In this document: positions 16,322 to 24,166 of the stretch, in pieces
Layout of the letters: each line of letters opens with the position of its first letter
Numbering within the stretch: position 1 is the first letter of the stretch
NCBI RefSeq assembly: GCF_000010805.1
Contig: NC_012522.1
Location: 1,922,001-1,986,000 of the forward strand
DNA from: Rhodococcus opacus B4
Lineage (GTDB): Bacteria > Actinomycetota > Actinomycetes > Mycobacteriales > Mycobacteriaceae
Direction: 5' to 3'
Length of the DNA stretch: 64,000 nucleotides
The notes under the pieces: model-generated
Database searches by the model: none
What the model saw: only the letters and a program-made list of their open reading frames with translations
Told to the model about the DNA's origin: nothing
Position numbers and translations under genes: made by a program

Positions 16322-17771
16322 ACTCGAAGTCCGCCGGATCGACCGACCGCGTCTGCCGCCAGTACCGCACGGTCGAGCCCGGCCAGATCGCGCGGTTCAC
16401 GCCGTGCGAGTCGAGATACCAGCTCACGCATCCGCCGCGGGACCACACACCCTTCGACAGCTTCCGCTGAATATCCGAGTTGGAGCTGCTCTGCACCGCC
16501 GAACGGACGACCGCAGCGTCCGCGCCGCGCCGGTCGACGAGATCCATCAGCCGGAGAACGTAACGAATCTGCGACTCGATCATGAACACCACCGAATTGT
16601 GACCGAGCCCGGTGTTGGGGCCGAGGAGGAAGAACGCGTTGGGGTAACCCGCGACGGTGATTCCCAGGTGGGTGCGAATCCCGTGCTCCTGCCATTCGTC
16701 GGCGAGGCGCCTGCCGTCGACCCCGGTGAGGGCGATGCTGTCGAAGCCGTCGGTGACGTGGAACCCGGTGGCGTAGATGATCGCGTCCACATCCCGTTCC
16801 GTCCCGTCCCCCGCCACGATGGCGTGCGGCCGGACCTGCGCGATGCCCTCGGTGATCACGACCGAATGCGGTGCGATCAGCGCCGGGTAGTACCGGTCCG
16901 ATCCGAGGATCCTCTTGCAGCCGATGACGTAGGACGGGGTGAGCTTGCGGCGCAACTCGGGGTCGGTGACGGTCCTGTTCAGATTCCCCCGCGCCGCGCT
17001 CTCGAGCGGCTTCATCAGGCGGAAGTGGCCGTTGAATCCGAGCGCGAGCGATTCGTACGTCCAGTAGACCGCGGCGCGCACCATCCGCCGCACCAGCGGA
17101 ACCCGGCCGAACAGGCGCCGCGCCCTCGGCGGAATACGGAAATTGAGGCCCGGGATGACCCAGGGCGGCGTCCGCTGATACAACTGCAACTCGGCGACCT
17201 CGCCCACGATCTCGGGAACGAACTGAACCGCGCTGGCGCCCGTCCCGATCACCGCGACCTTCTTGCCCCGCAGGTCGTAGTCGTGGTTCCACCGCGCCGA
17301 ATGAAACGCGGTGCCCTCGAACGTGTCGGCGCCCGGCAGGTCCGGGACGTTCGGGATGTGAAGGGAGCCGATCCCGGACACGACGAACTGCGCGACGTAC
17401 TCGTCGCCCGACGCGGTGTGGATGTGCCACCGGCGGTGTTCGGCGTCCCAGTGGCCGCCCGTCATCGTGCGGCCGAAATGAATGTTGCGCCGCAGGTCGT
17501 ACTTGTCGGCCAGTCCGCGCAGATAGTCGAAGATCTCCGCCTGCCCCGACCACATCTGCGTCCAGTCCGCGTTCGGCTCGAACGAGAACGAGTACAGGTG
17601 CGAGGGCACGTCGCACGCACAGCCCGGGTACGTGTTCTCCCGCCACGTGCCACCGACCTCCTGCGCCTTCTCCAGCAGGATGAAGTCGTCGCGCCCACGC
17701 TTGCGTAGCTGGATGGCCGTGCCCAGACCGGAGAACCCTGTCCCGATCACCAGGACACGACACGGATGCAC
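16308..17771 (-). CDS. FAD-dependent monooxygenase (Baeyer-Villiger/group B type)
   Basis: About 487 residues. FAD motif VLVIGTGFSGLG lies at the N-terminus, then GGTWRENTYPGCACDVPSHLYSFSF, a BVMO-like fingerprint FEGTAFHSARWNHD, and a second dinucleotide motif VAVIGTGASAVQFVPEI. These support an NADPH-dependent flavin monooxygenase acting on ketones or related lipophilic compounds. The start is uncertain: I chose GTG 17771, because further in-frame extension would run into the divergent PPK2 gene; GTG 17783 is an alternative. It may work with the convergent DUF4873 protein. Confidence 0.88.
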   Translation of the reverse strand: MHPCRVLVIGTGFSGLGTAIQLRKRGRDDFILLEKAQEVGGTWRENTYPGCACDVPSHLYSFSFEPNADWTQMWSGQAEIFDYLRGLADKYDLRRNIHFGRTMTGGHWDAEHRRWHIHTASGDEYVAQFVVSGIGSLHIPNVPDLPGADTFEGTAFHSARWNHDYDLRGKKVAVIGTGASAVQFVPEIVGEVAELQLYQRTPPWVIPGLNFRIPPRARRLFGRVPLVRRMVRAAVYWTYESLALGFNGHFRLMKPLESAARGNLNRTVTDPELRRKLTPSYVIGCKRILGSDRYYPALIAPHSVVITEGIAQVRPHAIVAGDGTERDVDAIIYATGFHVTDGFDSIALTGVDGRRLADEWQEHGIRTHLGITVAGYPNAFFLLGPNTGLGHNSVVFMIESQIRYVLRLMDLVDRRGADAAVVRSAVQSSSNSDIQRKLSKGVWSRGGCVSWYLDSHGVNRAIWPGSTVRYWRQTRSVDPADFEFTPG

Positions 17772-17818
17772 CTCGCCGCCCACACCTCCATGAAACGCTC
17801 CTGTGGCACTGTCTGTAC

Positions 17819-18679
17819 ATGGCAGAGAACGCACGCGGATTCTGGAAGACGCCCGCCACCGAGGCCCTGCGGTCGCACTCGGGCCGGCGGATCGCCGAAC
17901 TCGACTGCGGGAGCACCCCCGGATTCGTCGGCGACAAGTCGGACGGCGTCCTGCTGTTCGAGGAACGCGGCGCGGTGCTGTCCGCCCTGCAGGAGAAGCT
18001 CTACGCCAACGGACGATCCGGCGACCGGCGGTCGGTGCTCCTCGTGCTCCAGGGCATGGACACCGCGGGCAAGGGCGGGATGGTCCGCCACGTCATCGGG
18101 CACGTGGACCCGCAGGGTGTCGATCACGCCTCGTTCGGCGTTCCCACTCCCGAGGAGAAGCGCCACCACTTCCTGTGGCGGATCAACCGGGCCCTGCCAA
18201 GGTGCGGGCAACTCGGGGTGTTCGACCGGTCGCATTACGAGGACGTGCTGGTGGTCCGGGTCCACGATCTCGTACCGGAAGAGGTCTGGAGCGGCCGCTA
18301 CGACGAGATCAACCAATTCGAGAAGGAACTCGTCGCAGGCGGCACGACCCTGGTCAAGGTCGCGATGTTCGTGTCTCTCGACGAGCAGAAGTCACGGTTG
18401 CGCGAGCGCTTGGAACGCCCCGACAAGTACTGGAAGTACAACCCGTCGGACGTCGACGAGCGCTTGCTGTGGCCGGCCTACCAGGACGCGTATCAGGCCA
18501 TGCTGGACCTGACGTCGACCGACTACGCGCCGTGGCACGTGGTTCCGTGTGACCGCAAGTGGTACAGCCGGCTCGCGGTCACCGAGTTGCTGATCGACGC
18601 CCTGGAGAAACTCGACCTCGATTGGCCGCCTGCGACTTTCGACATCGACGCGGAGAAGCGGAGGCTCGCGGAATCCTGA
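17819..18679 (+). CDS. ppk2: Polyphosphate kinase 2 family protein
   Basis: A 286-residue PPK2: Walker A GMDTAGKGG (about residues 79-87), lid/Walker B segment GVFDRSHYEDVLVVRV, and a C-terminal KWYSRLAVTELL. PPK2 enzymes transfer phosphate between polyphosphate and nucleotides, usually making GTP/ATP or phosphorylating NMP/NDP. The single short domain argues for a class I or III enzyme. It is divergent from the flavin monooxygenase with a very short intergenic region. A small inverted repeat overlaps its stop (18669-18684). Confidence 0.92.
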   Translation: MAENARGFWKTPATEALRSHSGRRIAELDCGSTPGFVGDKSDGVLLFEERGAVLSALQEKLYANGRSGDRRSVLLVLQGMDTAGKGGMVRHVIGHVDPQGVDHASFGVPTPEEKRHHFLWRINRALPRCGQLGVFDRSHYEDVLVVRVHDLVPEEVWSGRYDEINQFEKELVAGGTTLVKVAMFVSLDEQKSRLRERLERPDKYWKYNPSDVDERLLWPAYQDAYQAMLDLTSTDYAPWHVVPCDRKWYSRLAVTELLIDALEKLDLDWPPATFDIDAEKRRLAES

Positions 18680-18700
18680 TTCCGCCGGAATGTGCCGCAG

Positions 18701-18931
18701 TCAGAACAGGTGCGGCGTTTCGTGATGCAACCTGTGGTCGTGGCGCACGGTTCCGCCGTACAGCGCCATTGCTCCGGCCAGTGCGACGACGCACAGAGAC
18801 CCGGAGATCACCGCCCAGCCGCCCTGCCCGGATCCCGCGGCGACGAGGAAACCGCCGAGACAGACCACCGAGAGCAGAACCAGAGCGAAGCTGACCCAAG
18901 CTGCGAAGAGATTGAGTTTCACGGCACTCAC
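18701..18931 (-). CDS. Small membrane protein, function unknown
   Basis: A 76-residue protein with two hydrophobic helices (about residues 8-32 and 37-59) and a His-rich tail (RHDHRLHHETPHLF) that could bind metal or respond to pH. It starts at GTG 18931; GTG 18922 is equally possible (VKLNLF). It converges on ppk2 with a 21-bp gap and is divergent from the DUF2231 gene. I do not recognise the family. Confidence 0.6.
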   Translation of the reverse strand: MSAVKLNLFAAWVSFALVLLSVVCLGGFLVAAGSGQGGWAVISGSLCVVALAGAMALYGGTVRHDHRLHHETPHLF

Positions 18932-18992
18932 CTCACCTTCGAGAACGTGGTCCCGACGCTACGCCCGACCTGCACCGACGACAAGGCGGACC

Positions 18993-19018
18993 GGTTTTCT
19001 TCGCGTCGCCGTGGGTAA
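18993..19018 (+). promoter_or_regulatory. SigF-like promoter of the DUF2231 gene
   Basis: GGTTT (18993-18997), 15-bp spacer, GGGTAA (19013-19018), ten bases before the ATG. This is a close match to the mycobacterial SigF consensus GGTTT-N15-17-GGGTA. Confidence 0.55.
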
Positions 19019-19027
19019 CCGGAAGTC

Positions 19028-19705
19028 ATGAACCTCGAACGGCTGTTCCGGAAAGCGGAAGCCGCCGAGTTCCTCGACGGCGGCAGCCGGTTTCTGCAGC
19101 AGCGGATCCAGGGGGCGCTCGGCTCATCCGACGCGGGTGCGCTGTTGCGTGGCGACGCGGGTGCGCTGTTGCGTGGCGACACGGGTGCGCTGTTGCGTGG
19201 CGACACGGGTGCGCTGTTGCGTGGCGACACGGGTGCGCTGTTGCGTGGCGACACGGGTGCGCTGTTGCGCGGGTCCTGGCTCGGGCATCCCGTGCATCCC
19301 GTTCTCGTCAGCGTTCCCATCGGGGCGTGGGTCGGCGCAAGCGTCTTCGATCTGGCATTCCGCGATCACGTCGGCGCACGCAGGCTGATCGCCCTGGGAC
19401 TACTCGCCACTCCCCCGACACTGATGACCGGCTGGGCGGACTGGGCCGAACGCGACACCCGTCAGCGCCGCGTCGGACTGATCCACGCCGGGGCCAACGC
19501 CATCGGTGTCGTGGCCATGCTCGCGTCTTACGTTCGCCGCAGGCACGGGACGGACGGACGCGCTGTCGCCACGAGCACCGCGGGACTCCTCGCGATCGGA
19601 CTCGGCGGCGCGCTCGGCGGGCATCTGACCTACGCAATGGGCGCAGGGGTCGACGGGGTGCGGGAGGGTCCGCGACCGGACTCGCTCGTCACTTCGGTGG
19701 GATGA
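19028..19705 (+). CDS. DUF2231 membrane protein with internal octapeptide repeat
   Basis: A 225-residue protein. After an N-terminal helix come six consecutive octapeptides D-A/T-GALLRG (residues 35-82), then the DUF2231 core starting SWLGHPVHPVLVSVPIGAW, with about four hydrophobic helices. DUF2231 proteins are poorly characterised; some bind heme through conserved His. The last repeat runs directly into the conserved WLGHPVHP motif, so the repeat looks like expansion of the linker preceding it. The SigF-like promoter suggests stress expression. Confidence 0.82.
   Translation: MNLERLFRKAEAAEFLDGGSRFLQQRIQGALGSSDAGALLRGDAGALLRGDTGALLRGDTGALLRGDTGALLRGDTGALLRGSWLGHPVHPVLVSVPIGAWVGASVFDLAFRDHVGARRLIALGLLATPPTLMTGWADWAERDTRQRRVGLIHAGANAIGVVAMLASYVRRRHGTDGRAVATSTAGLLAIGLGGALGGHLTYAMGAGVDGVREGPRPDSLVTSVG
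19130..19273 (+). repeat. Six-copy 24-bp in-frame tandem repeat
   Basis: Six units of 24 bp (GAC-A/GCG-GGT-GCG-CTG-TTG-CGT-GGC). Copies 1-2 have GCG and copies 3-6 ACG at the second codon; the last copy ends CGC-GGG. Near-identity at synonymous sites points to recent expansion by slippage. Confidence 0.95.
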
Positions 19706-19721
19706 AGAATCGAGGAACGTC

Positions 19722-19877
19722 ATGATCGTGCTCGGACTGATCTTGCTCCTGATCGGATGGCTGACCGGCCTCAACTGGCTCTGGACCATCGGCATCATCC
19801 TCGTGGTGATCGGTGTGGTCCTGTGGATTCTCGGCGCGACCGGGCGTGCGGTCGGCGGCAGGCGTCGCTGGTATTAG
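19722..19877 (+). CDS. Small two-helix membrane protein (DUF6131-like)
   Basis: A 51-residue protein with GAGGAACG before the ATG at 19722. It has two hydrophobic helices separated by TGLNWLW and a basic tail RAVGGRRRWY. The pattern (MIVLGLILLLIGW...LWTIGIILVVIGVVLW) fits the small DUF6131-type membrane proteins common in actinobacteria; the assignment is from memory. It lies 16 bp after the DUF2231 gene and may share its SigF-like promoter. Confidence 0.75.
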   Translation: MIVLGLILLLIGWLTGLNWLWTIGIILVVIGVVLWILGATGRAVGGRRRWY

Positions 19878-19932
19878 AACGCAAAACCGGCCGGCTCGTG
19901 TCACCCGTCCCGTGACAGAATGCGAGTCGGTC

Positions 19933-19958
19933 GGTTTACAAACCCGAAGTTCGGGAAT
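19933..19958 (+). promoter_or_regulatory. Possible SigF-like promoter of the glycosyltransferase
   Basis: GGTTT (19933-19937), 15-bp spacer, GGGAAT (19953-19958). It is weaker than the copy at 18993 because the -10 departs from GGGTA. Transcription would begin near 19965. Confidence 0.35.
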
Positions 19959-20018
19959 CCCCGTGGCATGACGGCCATTCATCGCGAACCCAGACCTCCC
20001 GTGTGCGGCGGGCAGCCG

Positions 20019-21266
20019 ATGAGAACGGCCGCCGTCGGCACCGCGAGACGATTACGGATTTCGATGGTTTCCGCCAACGCCAGTCCCCTCGACGTGCCGG
20101 ACGGCGCCGACGTCGGGGAGCAGAGCATTCATCTCGCCGAACTGTCGGCGGCCCTCACGAGGGAGGGCCACGACGTCACGGTCTACACGCGGGCCGAGAG
20201 TGTGGACGCCCCCGAGCGGGTCACGACCGCGGGCGGGTACACCGTCGTGCACGTACCGGTCGGCCCCGCCCGGCCCGTGCCGGAGGCCGAGATCCTGCCG
20301 CTGATGGGGACATTCGGCAGCTTCCTGAAGGCCGAGTGGGAGGCCGAGCGGCCCGACATCGTCCACGCCCACTACTGGATGTCCGGGATCGCGACGCAAC
20401 TCGCGGCCCGCACGCTCGGAATTCCGGTGGTCCAGACGTTCCATGCGCTGGGGGTGGTCGAGCAGCGGTTCGAGCGCGCGGACACGTCGAGCACCCACAA
20501 CCGGATTCACCTGGAGCAGTTGATCGCCCGCGGCGCCACCCGCGTGGTGGCGACGTGCACGGACGAGGTCTTCGAACTCTCCCACCTCGGCCTGCCCCGT
20601 TCGCGCACGTCCGTCGTTCCGTCCGGTGTCGACGTCACGGAGTTCACCCCCGACGGCCGCGCCGACGAGAAGGGCAAACGCCACCGCCTCGTGATGGTCG
20701 GCAGGCTGGCGCCGAGCAAGGGCTTCGACACCGCCATCGAGGCGCTCACCCACTTCCCCGACACCGAGCTCGTCATCGCGGGCGGACCGGCCGCCGACGA
20801 CGTCGCCGACGACCCCGAGGCGTCCAGACTTCTGACGCTCGCCCGGGAGTCGAAGGTGCGCAATCGGGTACGGATAGTCGGGCGGGTGCCGCGAAACGCC
20901 ATGCCCCCGCTGCTGCGTTCGGCGGACGCCGTCGTGTGCACCCCGTGGTACGAGCCGTTCGGCATGGTGCCGCTCGAGGCGATGGCCTGCGGCACCCCGG
21001 TGGTCGCGTCCGCCGTCGGCGGCATGCGTGACACGGTGGTCGACGGCATCACCGGACGCCTGATCTCCCCCCGCAATCCGGTCCGCCTGGCGGAGGCCCT
21101 GCGACAGATCTTCGACGACGACGCCCTGCGCACGGGTTACGGCATGGCGGGCTGCGATCGCGCCCGCGCCCGCTACTCGTGGGACCGGGTCGCCACCGAC
21201 ACCCTGCGCGCCTACGGCCGCTGCGTGTCGGCCCCTCCGCGCACGAGTCGAACCGGCGCCCACTGA
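20019..21266 (+). CDS. GT4-family glycosyltransferase
   Basis: About 415 residues from ATG 20019 (an ATG at 19968 is the alternative; neither has a clear ribosome binding site). The N-terminal Rossmann domain opens LRISMVSANASPLDVPDGADVGEQSIHLAELS. The donor-binding domain has MVGRLAPSKGFDTAIEAL and the E-x7-E motif EPFGMVPLEAMACGTPVV. This is a retaining GT-B enzyme using an NDP-sugar; acceptor unknown, perhaps a cell-envelope glycolipid or small thiol precursor. A terminator hairpin overlaps its 3' end. Confidence 0.88.
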   Translation: MRTAAVGTARRLRISMVSANASPLDVPDGADVGEQSIHLAELSAALTREGHDVTVYTRAESVDAPERVTTAGGYTVVHVPVGPARPVPEAEILPLMGTFGSFLKAEWEAERPDIVHAHYWMSGIATQLAARTLGIPVVQTFHALGVVEQRFERADTSSTHNRIHLEQLIARGATRVVATCTDEVFELSHLGLPRSRTSVVPSGVDVTEFTPDGRADEKGKRHRLVMVGRLAPSKGFDTAIEALTHFPDTELVIAGGPAADDVADDPEASRLLTLARESKVRNRVRIVGRVPRNAMPPLLRSADAVVCTPWYEPFGMVPLEAMACGTPVVASAVGGMRDTVVDGITGRLISPRNPVRLAEALRQIFDDDALRTGYGMAGCDRARARYSWDRVATDTLRAYGRCVSAPPRTSRTGAH

Positions 21267-21283
21267 ACTCGGGCGCCGGTTCG
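21249..21283. terminator. Terminator shared by the glycosyltransferase and STAS genes
   Basis: A 13-bp perfect stem (CGAACCGGCGCCC, 21249-21261, with 21271-21283). The 9-nt loop contains the glycosyltransferase stop codon. It lies between convergent genes and can serve both. Confidence 0.75.
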
Positions 21284-21288
21284 GCCGG

Positions 21289-21756
21289 TTACGCCGTTCG
21301 GCCGTGCCAGGCCCCGAGTGCGCTGTCCACGGACGCGAAGCAGGGGTAGCTCGACTCCTGGCCCGCCGCCCTGAGCAGCCGGTACACCGGACGACCGCAG
21401 ATCATCGCCCACGTCCGCCCGTCCCGCACGTTCGTCGCGTGCACGGTGTCGAGCACCGACAGACCCGCGATCCCGATGAAGTCCACCTTCGACATGTCGA
21501 GGATGAACTGCCCCTCGGGCGAGATCCGCGTGCACACGTAATCACGGAACCCCGGTGCACTGAACAGGTCGATCTCGCCTCGCACCCCTACCAACATCAC
21601 CCCGGAACCCAGTCGCTCGGAAGTGAATTCCGCGCTCGCACAGCGTGTCGGAGCGGAACCGACGGCCGCGAGCGTTACCCTCGGCTTGTACGTGGTACCG
21701 AACTCCGTGCCCGAACACGCCATTTCAGGTTCTGGGACCCCTTGACCAACAGACAT
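21289..21756 (-). CDS. STAS-domain anti-anti-sigma-like protein
   Basis: A 155-residue protein: about 40 variable residues, then a STAS domain (GVMLVGVRGEIDLFSAPGFRDYV...GQFILDMSKVDFIGIAGLSVLDTV). Such proteins normally release a sigma factor by binding an RsbW-type kinase. The phosphorylatable Ser (D-S-S-G in SpoIIAA) is Ala97 within GIAG, so RsbW-type phosphorylation is unlikely at this site. It lies beside the RsbW-like and SigF genes on the opposite strand, which suggests a constitutive or otherwise gated antagonist. Confidence 0.85.
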   Translation of the reverse strand: MSVGQGVPEPEMACSGTEFGTTYKPRVTLAAVGSAPTRCASAEFTSERLGSGVMLVGVRGEIDLFSAPGFRDYVCTRISPEGQFILDMSKVDFIGIAGLSVLDTVHATNVRDGRTWAMICGRPVYRLLRAAGQESSYPCFASVDSALGAWHGRTA

Positions 21757-21955
21757 GGCTCACCCCATCTCGAACATTGAGAGGGGAAGCGGAGCACTTG
21801 CAGACAGACCCGACCTCGGACACATGACACTGTCTGCTACGGCAGCGCTTCCCGACATCGGCTGTGTGTTCAACCTCGGTTCGAGACTACTCCCGCCTGT
21901 GATGTGTCACAAGGAAATAACAGATACTCGGGCTCTCATTTGCCCTGGTGAGCGA

Positions 21956-22720
21956 TTACAAACCGTTATGCACGGTTGTGCGGGCAGAAACCGCCGCCAC
22001 GACACGTTCTGCGACCACCCGAAGTTTGACGTTCTCGCGCTGCGAACGGGTGACGAGAACGTCGAATGCGGTCTCGGCGTCGAGACCCCGCAACGCCATC
22101 ACGATTCCCTTCGCCTGGTCGATGACGGAACGGGAACGGAGTGCGATCCGCAGTTGCTCGATCAGATTTCTCGCCTCGCCGTACCGTCGCGCGTTGCGCA
22201 CCGCGACCGATGCCGCCTCGACATGCAACTCGAGCACCGACTCGTCCATCCGGTGGAAGGCGTGCGGCAACAGTCCGTACAGATTCAATGCGGCCGACTG
22301 CTCCGCGCCGGGCAGGGGCACGGACAGATAGCTGTGGACGCCGGCCGGCTCGGAACTCGCCGCGTACGCCGGCCATCTCTCGTACGCGGTGGCGCGGTCG
22401 GCACGCACGGGTACGTGGGAGCGCACCGCGTCGAGCGCGGGGCCCTCACCGAAGCGGTACTGCAACTCCTCGAGTGCCACGACGTCATCCGACGTCGCCG
22501 CCGCCGTGACCGGACCGGTCGGCAGGAAGACCGTGACCCCCGCCATCGCCGCACCCGGGAACGTCGACACGATCCGACGGCACACCGTGTCCAGCACGAC
22601 CTCGAACTCGTCCTCGGGCTCCAGCAATTCGAGCACGGAGTCGAGAGAGACGGTGACCGCGTCGGCGTCGACGTCACTCGTCAACGTGTGCAGGTGAATC
22701 TCGTCAGGCATCCCACTCAC
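21956..22720 (-). CDS. GAF-ANTAR domain RNA-binding antiterminator
   Basis: A 254-residue protein. The GAF domain covers about residues 25-175 (FEVVLDTVCRRIVSTFPGAAMAGVTVFL...GVHSYLSVPLPGAEQSAALNLYG). The ANTAR domain follows at about 185-245 (LRIALRSRSVIDQAKGIVMALRGLDAETAFDVLVTRSQRENVKLRVVAERVV). ANTAR proteins bind paired RNA hairpins to prevent termination. The start is GTG 22720 or ATG 22711. It is divergent from the rsbW-sigF operon, so it may belong to the same stress circuit. Confidence 0.9.
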   Translation of the reverse strand: MSGMPDEIHLHTLTSDVDADAVTVSLDSVLELLEPEDEFEVVLDTVCRRIVSTFPGAAMAGVTVFLPTGPVTAAATSDDVVALEELQYRFGEGPALDAVRSHVPVRADRATAYERWPAYAASSEPAGVHSYLSVPLPGAEQSAALNLYGLLPHAFHRMDESVLELHVEAASVAVRNARRYGEARNLIEQLRIALRSRSVIDQAKGIVMALRGLDAETAFDVLVTRSQRENVKLRVVAERVVAAVSARTTVHNGL

Positions 22721-22811
22721 TCGTCTCCCGTGACCGCCATGACCCTGCCGAGGGCCTCAGGAACGCTGATCGTGCCGCCCACACTACCCGCGCAAACGTA
22801 CTGATCGGACT

Positions 22812-22838
22812 GGTTTGATCGGTCCTGTTCTGCGGTAT
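22812..22838 (+). promoter_or_regulatory. SigF-like promoter of rsbW-sigF
   Basis: GGTTT (22812-22816), 16-bp spacer, CGGTAT (22833-22838), about 100 bp upstream of the anti-sigma start. It resembles the autoregulated usfX-sigF promoter of mycobacteria. Confidence 0.5.
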
Positions 22839-22936
22839 TCCACCTGCGGTGTCGCCGGATCGCTACCCTGACTTCTCAGCAGCGCGAGCCGACCCACCAC
22901 TCGCAGACAGCACGGTACGCCCGACCCGGAGGTCTC

Positions 22937-23371
22937 ATGGCCATCGCCAAGACAATCGAACCCGACCAGGATCACACACATCCCGTCGTCGAACTGCGCG
23001 TGCGAGCAACGCCCGATCAGCTCTCCGTACTGCGCGCCCTGGCAGCCACCGTTGCCATCCACGAAGATTTCGACCTCGACTCCATCGCCGACATCAAACT
23101 GGCCATGGACGAGATCTGTACCCAGCTGATCGTCCGCGCGACACCGGATGCACTTCTGGTGTGCCGGCTGCAATTTCTCGACGGCACCCTGCGAGTCGAC
23201 GTGTCGAGCACGACCACCTCGGTCGATTCCCTCGGCGAGCGTTCGTTCGCCTGGCACGTCCTCAACGCCCTCACCGATTCGGTCGACCTGAGACAGGAAC
23301 CCGACCCCGCCACCGCGGGCTTCGTCACCACCATGGAATTCACCAAGGTGAAGAACGGCCTGAGTCTGTGA
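22937..23371 (+). CDS. rsbW: RsbW/UsfX-like anti-sigma factor
   Basis: A 144-residue HATPase-type anti-sigma factor. The N-box helix reads SIADIKLAMDEICTQLIVRAT (about residues 52-72), with a Q in place of the usual Asn, like the mycobacterial UsfX lineage as I recall it. The C-terminal SFAWHVLNALTDSVDL matches that lineage's conserved SFxWHVLxAL. It should bind SigF. Its stop overlaps the sigF GTG (GTGA), giving stoichiometric coupled translation. Confidence 0.88.
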   Translation: MAIAKTIEPDQDHTHPVVELRVRATPDQLSVLRALAATVAIHEDFDLDSIADIKLAMDEICTQLIVRATPDALLVCRLQFLDGTLRVDVSSTTTSVDSLGERSFAWHVLNALTDSVDLRQEPDPATAGFVTTMEFTKVKNGLSL

Positions 23372-24165
23372 CGTCCCATACTCACAGTGGGGGGCACACG
23401 GCCCGGTGGCCGGACGAGTATCAGGACGTCACAGCACTGTTTCGACAGATGGCAGCCCTCGACGAGGACGACCCCCGGCGCAGCAGACTGCGCGACGCCG
23501 TCGTGACCCGCTGCCTGCCGTTGGCCGAGCACATCGCACGCCGCTTCGACGGCCGCGGCGAGGCGCACGACGACCTGGTGCAGGTTGCGCGCCTCGGCCT
23601 GGTCAACTCCGTGGACCGGTTCGACGTGGAGCGGGGATCGGACTTCGTGTCGTTCGCCGTTCCCACCATCATGGGCGAGGTCCGGCGGCATTTCCGCGAC
23701 ACCGGGTGGGCCGTCCGGGTGCCCCGCCGGATGAAGGAACTGCACCTCGCGCTGAGCCAGGCCGTCGCCGAACTGTCGCAGAGCCTCGGCCACGCCCCCA
23801 CCGTCAGCGAACTCGCCGAGCACCTGGACCTGGAACAGGAAGAGGTGGCGCAGGGACTCCTCGCCGGCAACGCCTACCAGACCGTCTCCGTCGACAACAC
23901 GTCCTCGGACCGGGCGGGCGAGCTGTCCATGGTGGAGACGCTCGGCGACTACGACGCCGCGATGGACGACGTCGAGAACCACGAGACCCTGCGTCCCCTG
24001 CTCCAGTCGCTGCCCGAACGGGAACGGACCGTCCTCATGCTGCGGTTCTTCGGCAACATGACGCAGACCCAGATCGCCGACCGGGTCGGCATCTCGCAGA
24101 TGCACGTGTCCCGACTGCTCGCGAAGACCCTGGCGTCGCTGCGAGATCAGCTCGGTGACGCGTAG
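23368..24165 (+). CDS. sigF: Stress-response RNA polymerase sigma factor SigF
   Basis: A 265-residue group 3 sigma factor. Region 2 reads DDLVQVARLGLVNSVDRFDVERGSDFVSFAVPTIMGEVRRHFRDTGWAVRVPRRMKEL. Region 3 follows at about 130-165 and region 4 is LPERERTVLMLRFFGNMTQTQIADRVGISQMHVSRLLAKTLASLR. The GTG at 23368 overlaps the anti-sigma stop. Together with the RsbW-like and STAS proteins it forms a partner-switching module. SigF-like promoters precede its own operon and two genes 1.9-4.4 kb upstream. Confidence 0.93.
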   Translation: MTSHTHSGGHTARWPDEYQDVTALFRQMAALDEDDPRRSRLRDAVVTRCLPLAEHIARRFDGRGEAHDDLVQVARLGLVNSVDRFDVERGSDFVSFAVPTIMGEVRRHFRDTGWAVRVPRRMKELHLALSQAVAELSQSLGHAPTVSELAEHLDLEQEEVAQGLLAGNAYQTVSVDNTSSDRAGELSMVETLGDYDAAMDDVENHETLRPLLQSLPERERTVLMLRFFGNMTQTQIADRVGISQMHVSRLLAKTLASLRDQLGDA

Positions 24166-24166
24166 G

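Noticed and set aside
19124..19369. Repeat region as a CRISPR array or as minus-strand coding sequence
   Set aside because: Units are contiguous 24-mers with no spacers, and the plus-strand DUF2231 frame explains them fully.
20052..21263. 403-codon minus-strand frame over the glycosyltransferase
   Set aside because: Shadow of the GT4 gene, whose motifs are clear on the plus strand.
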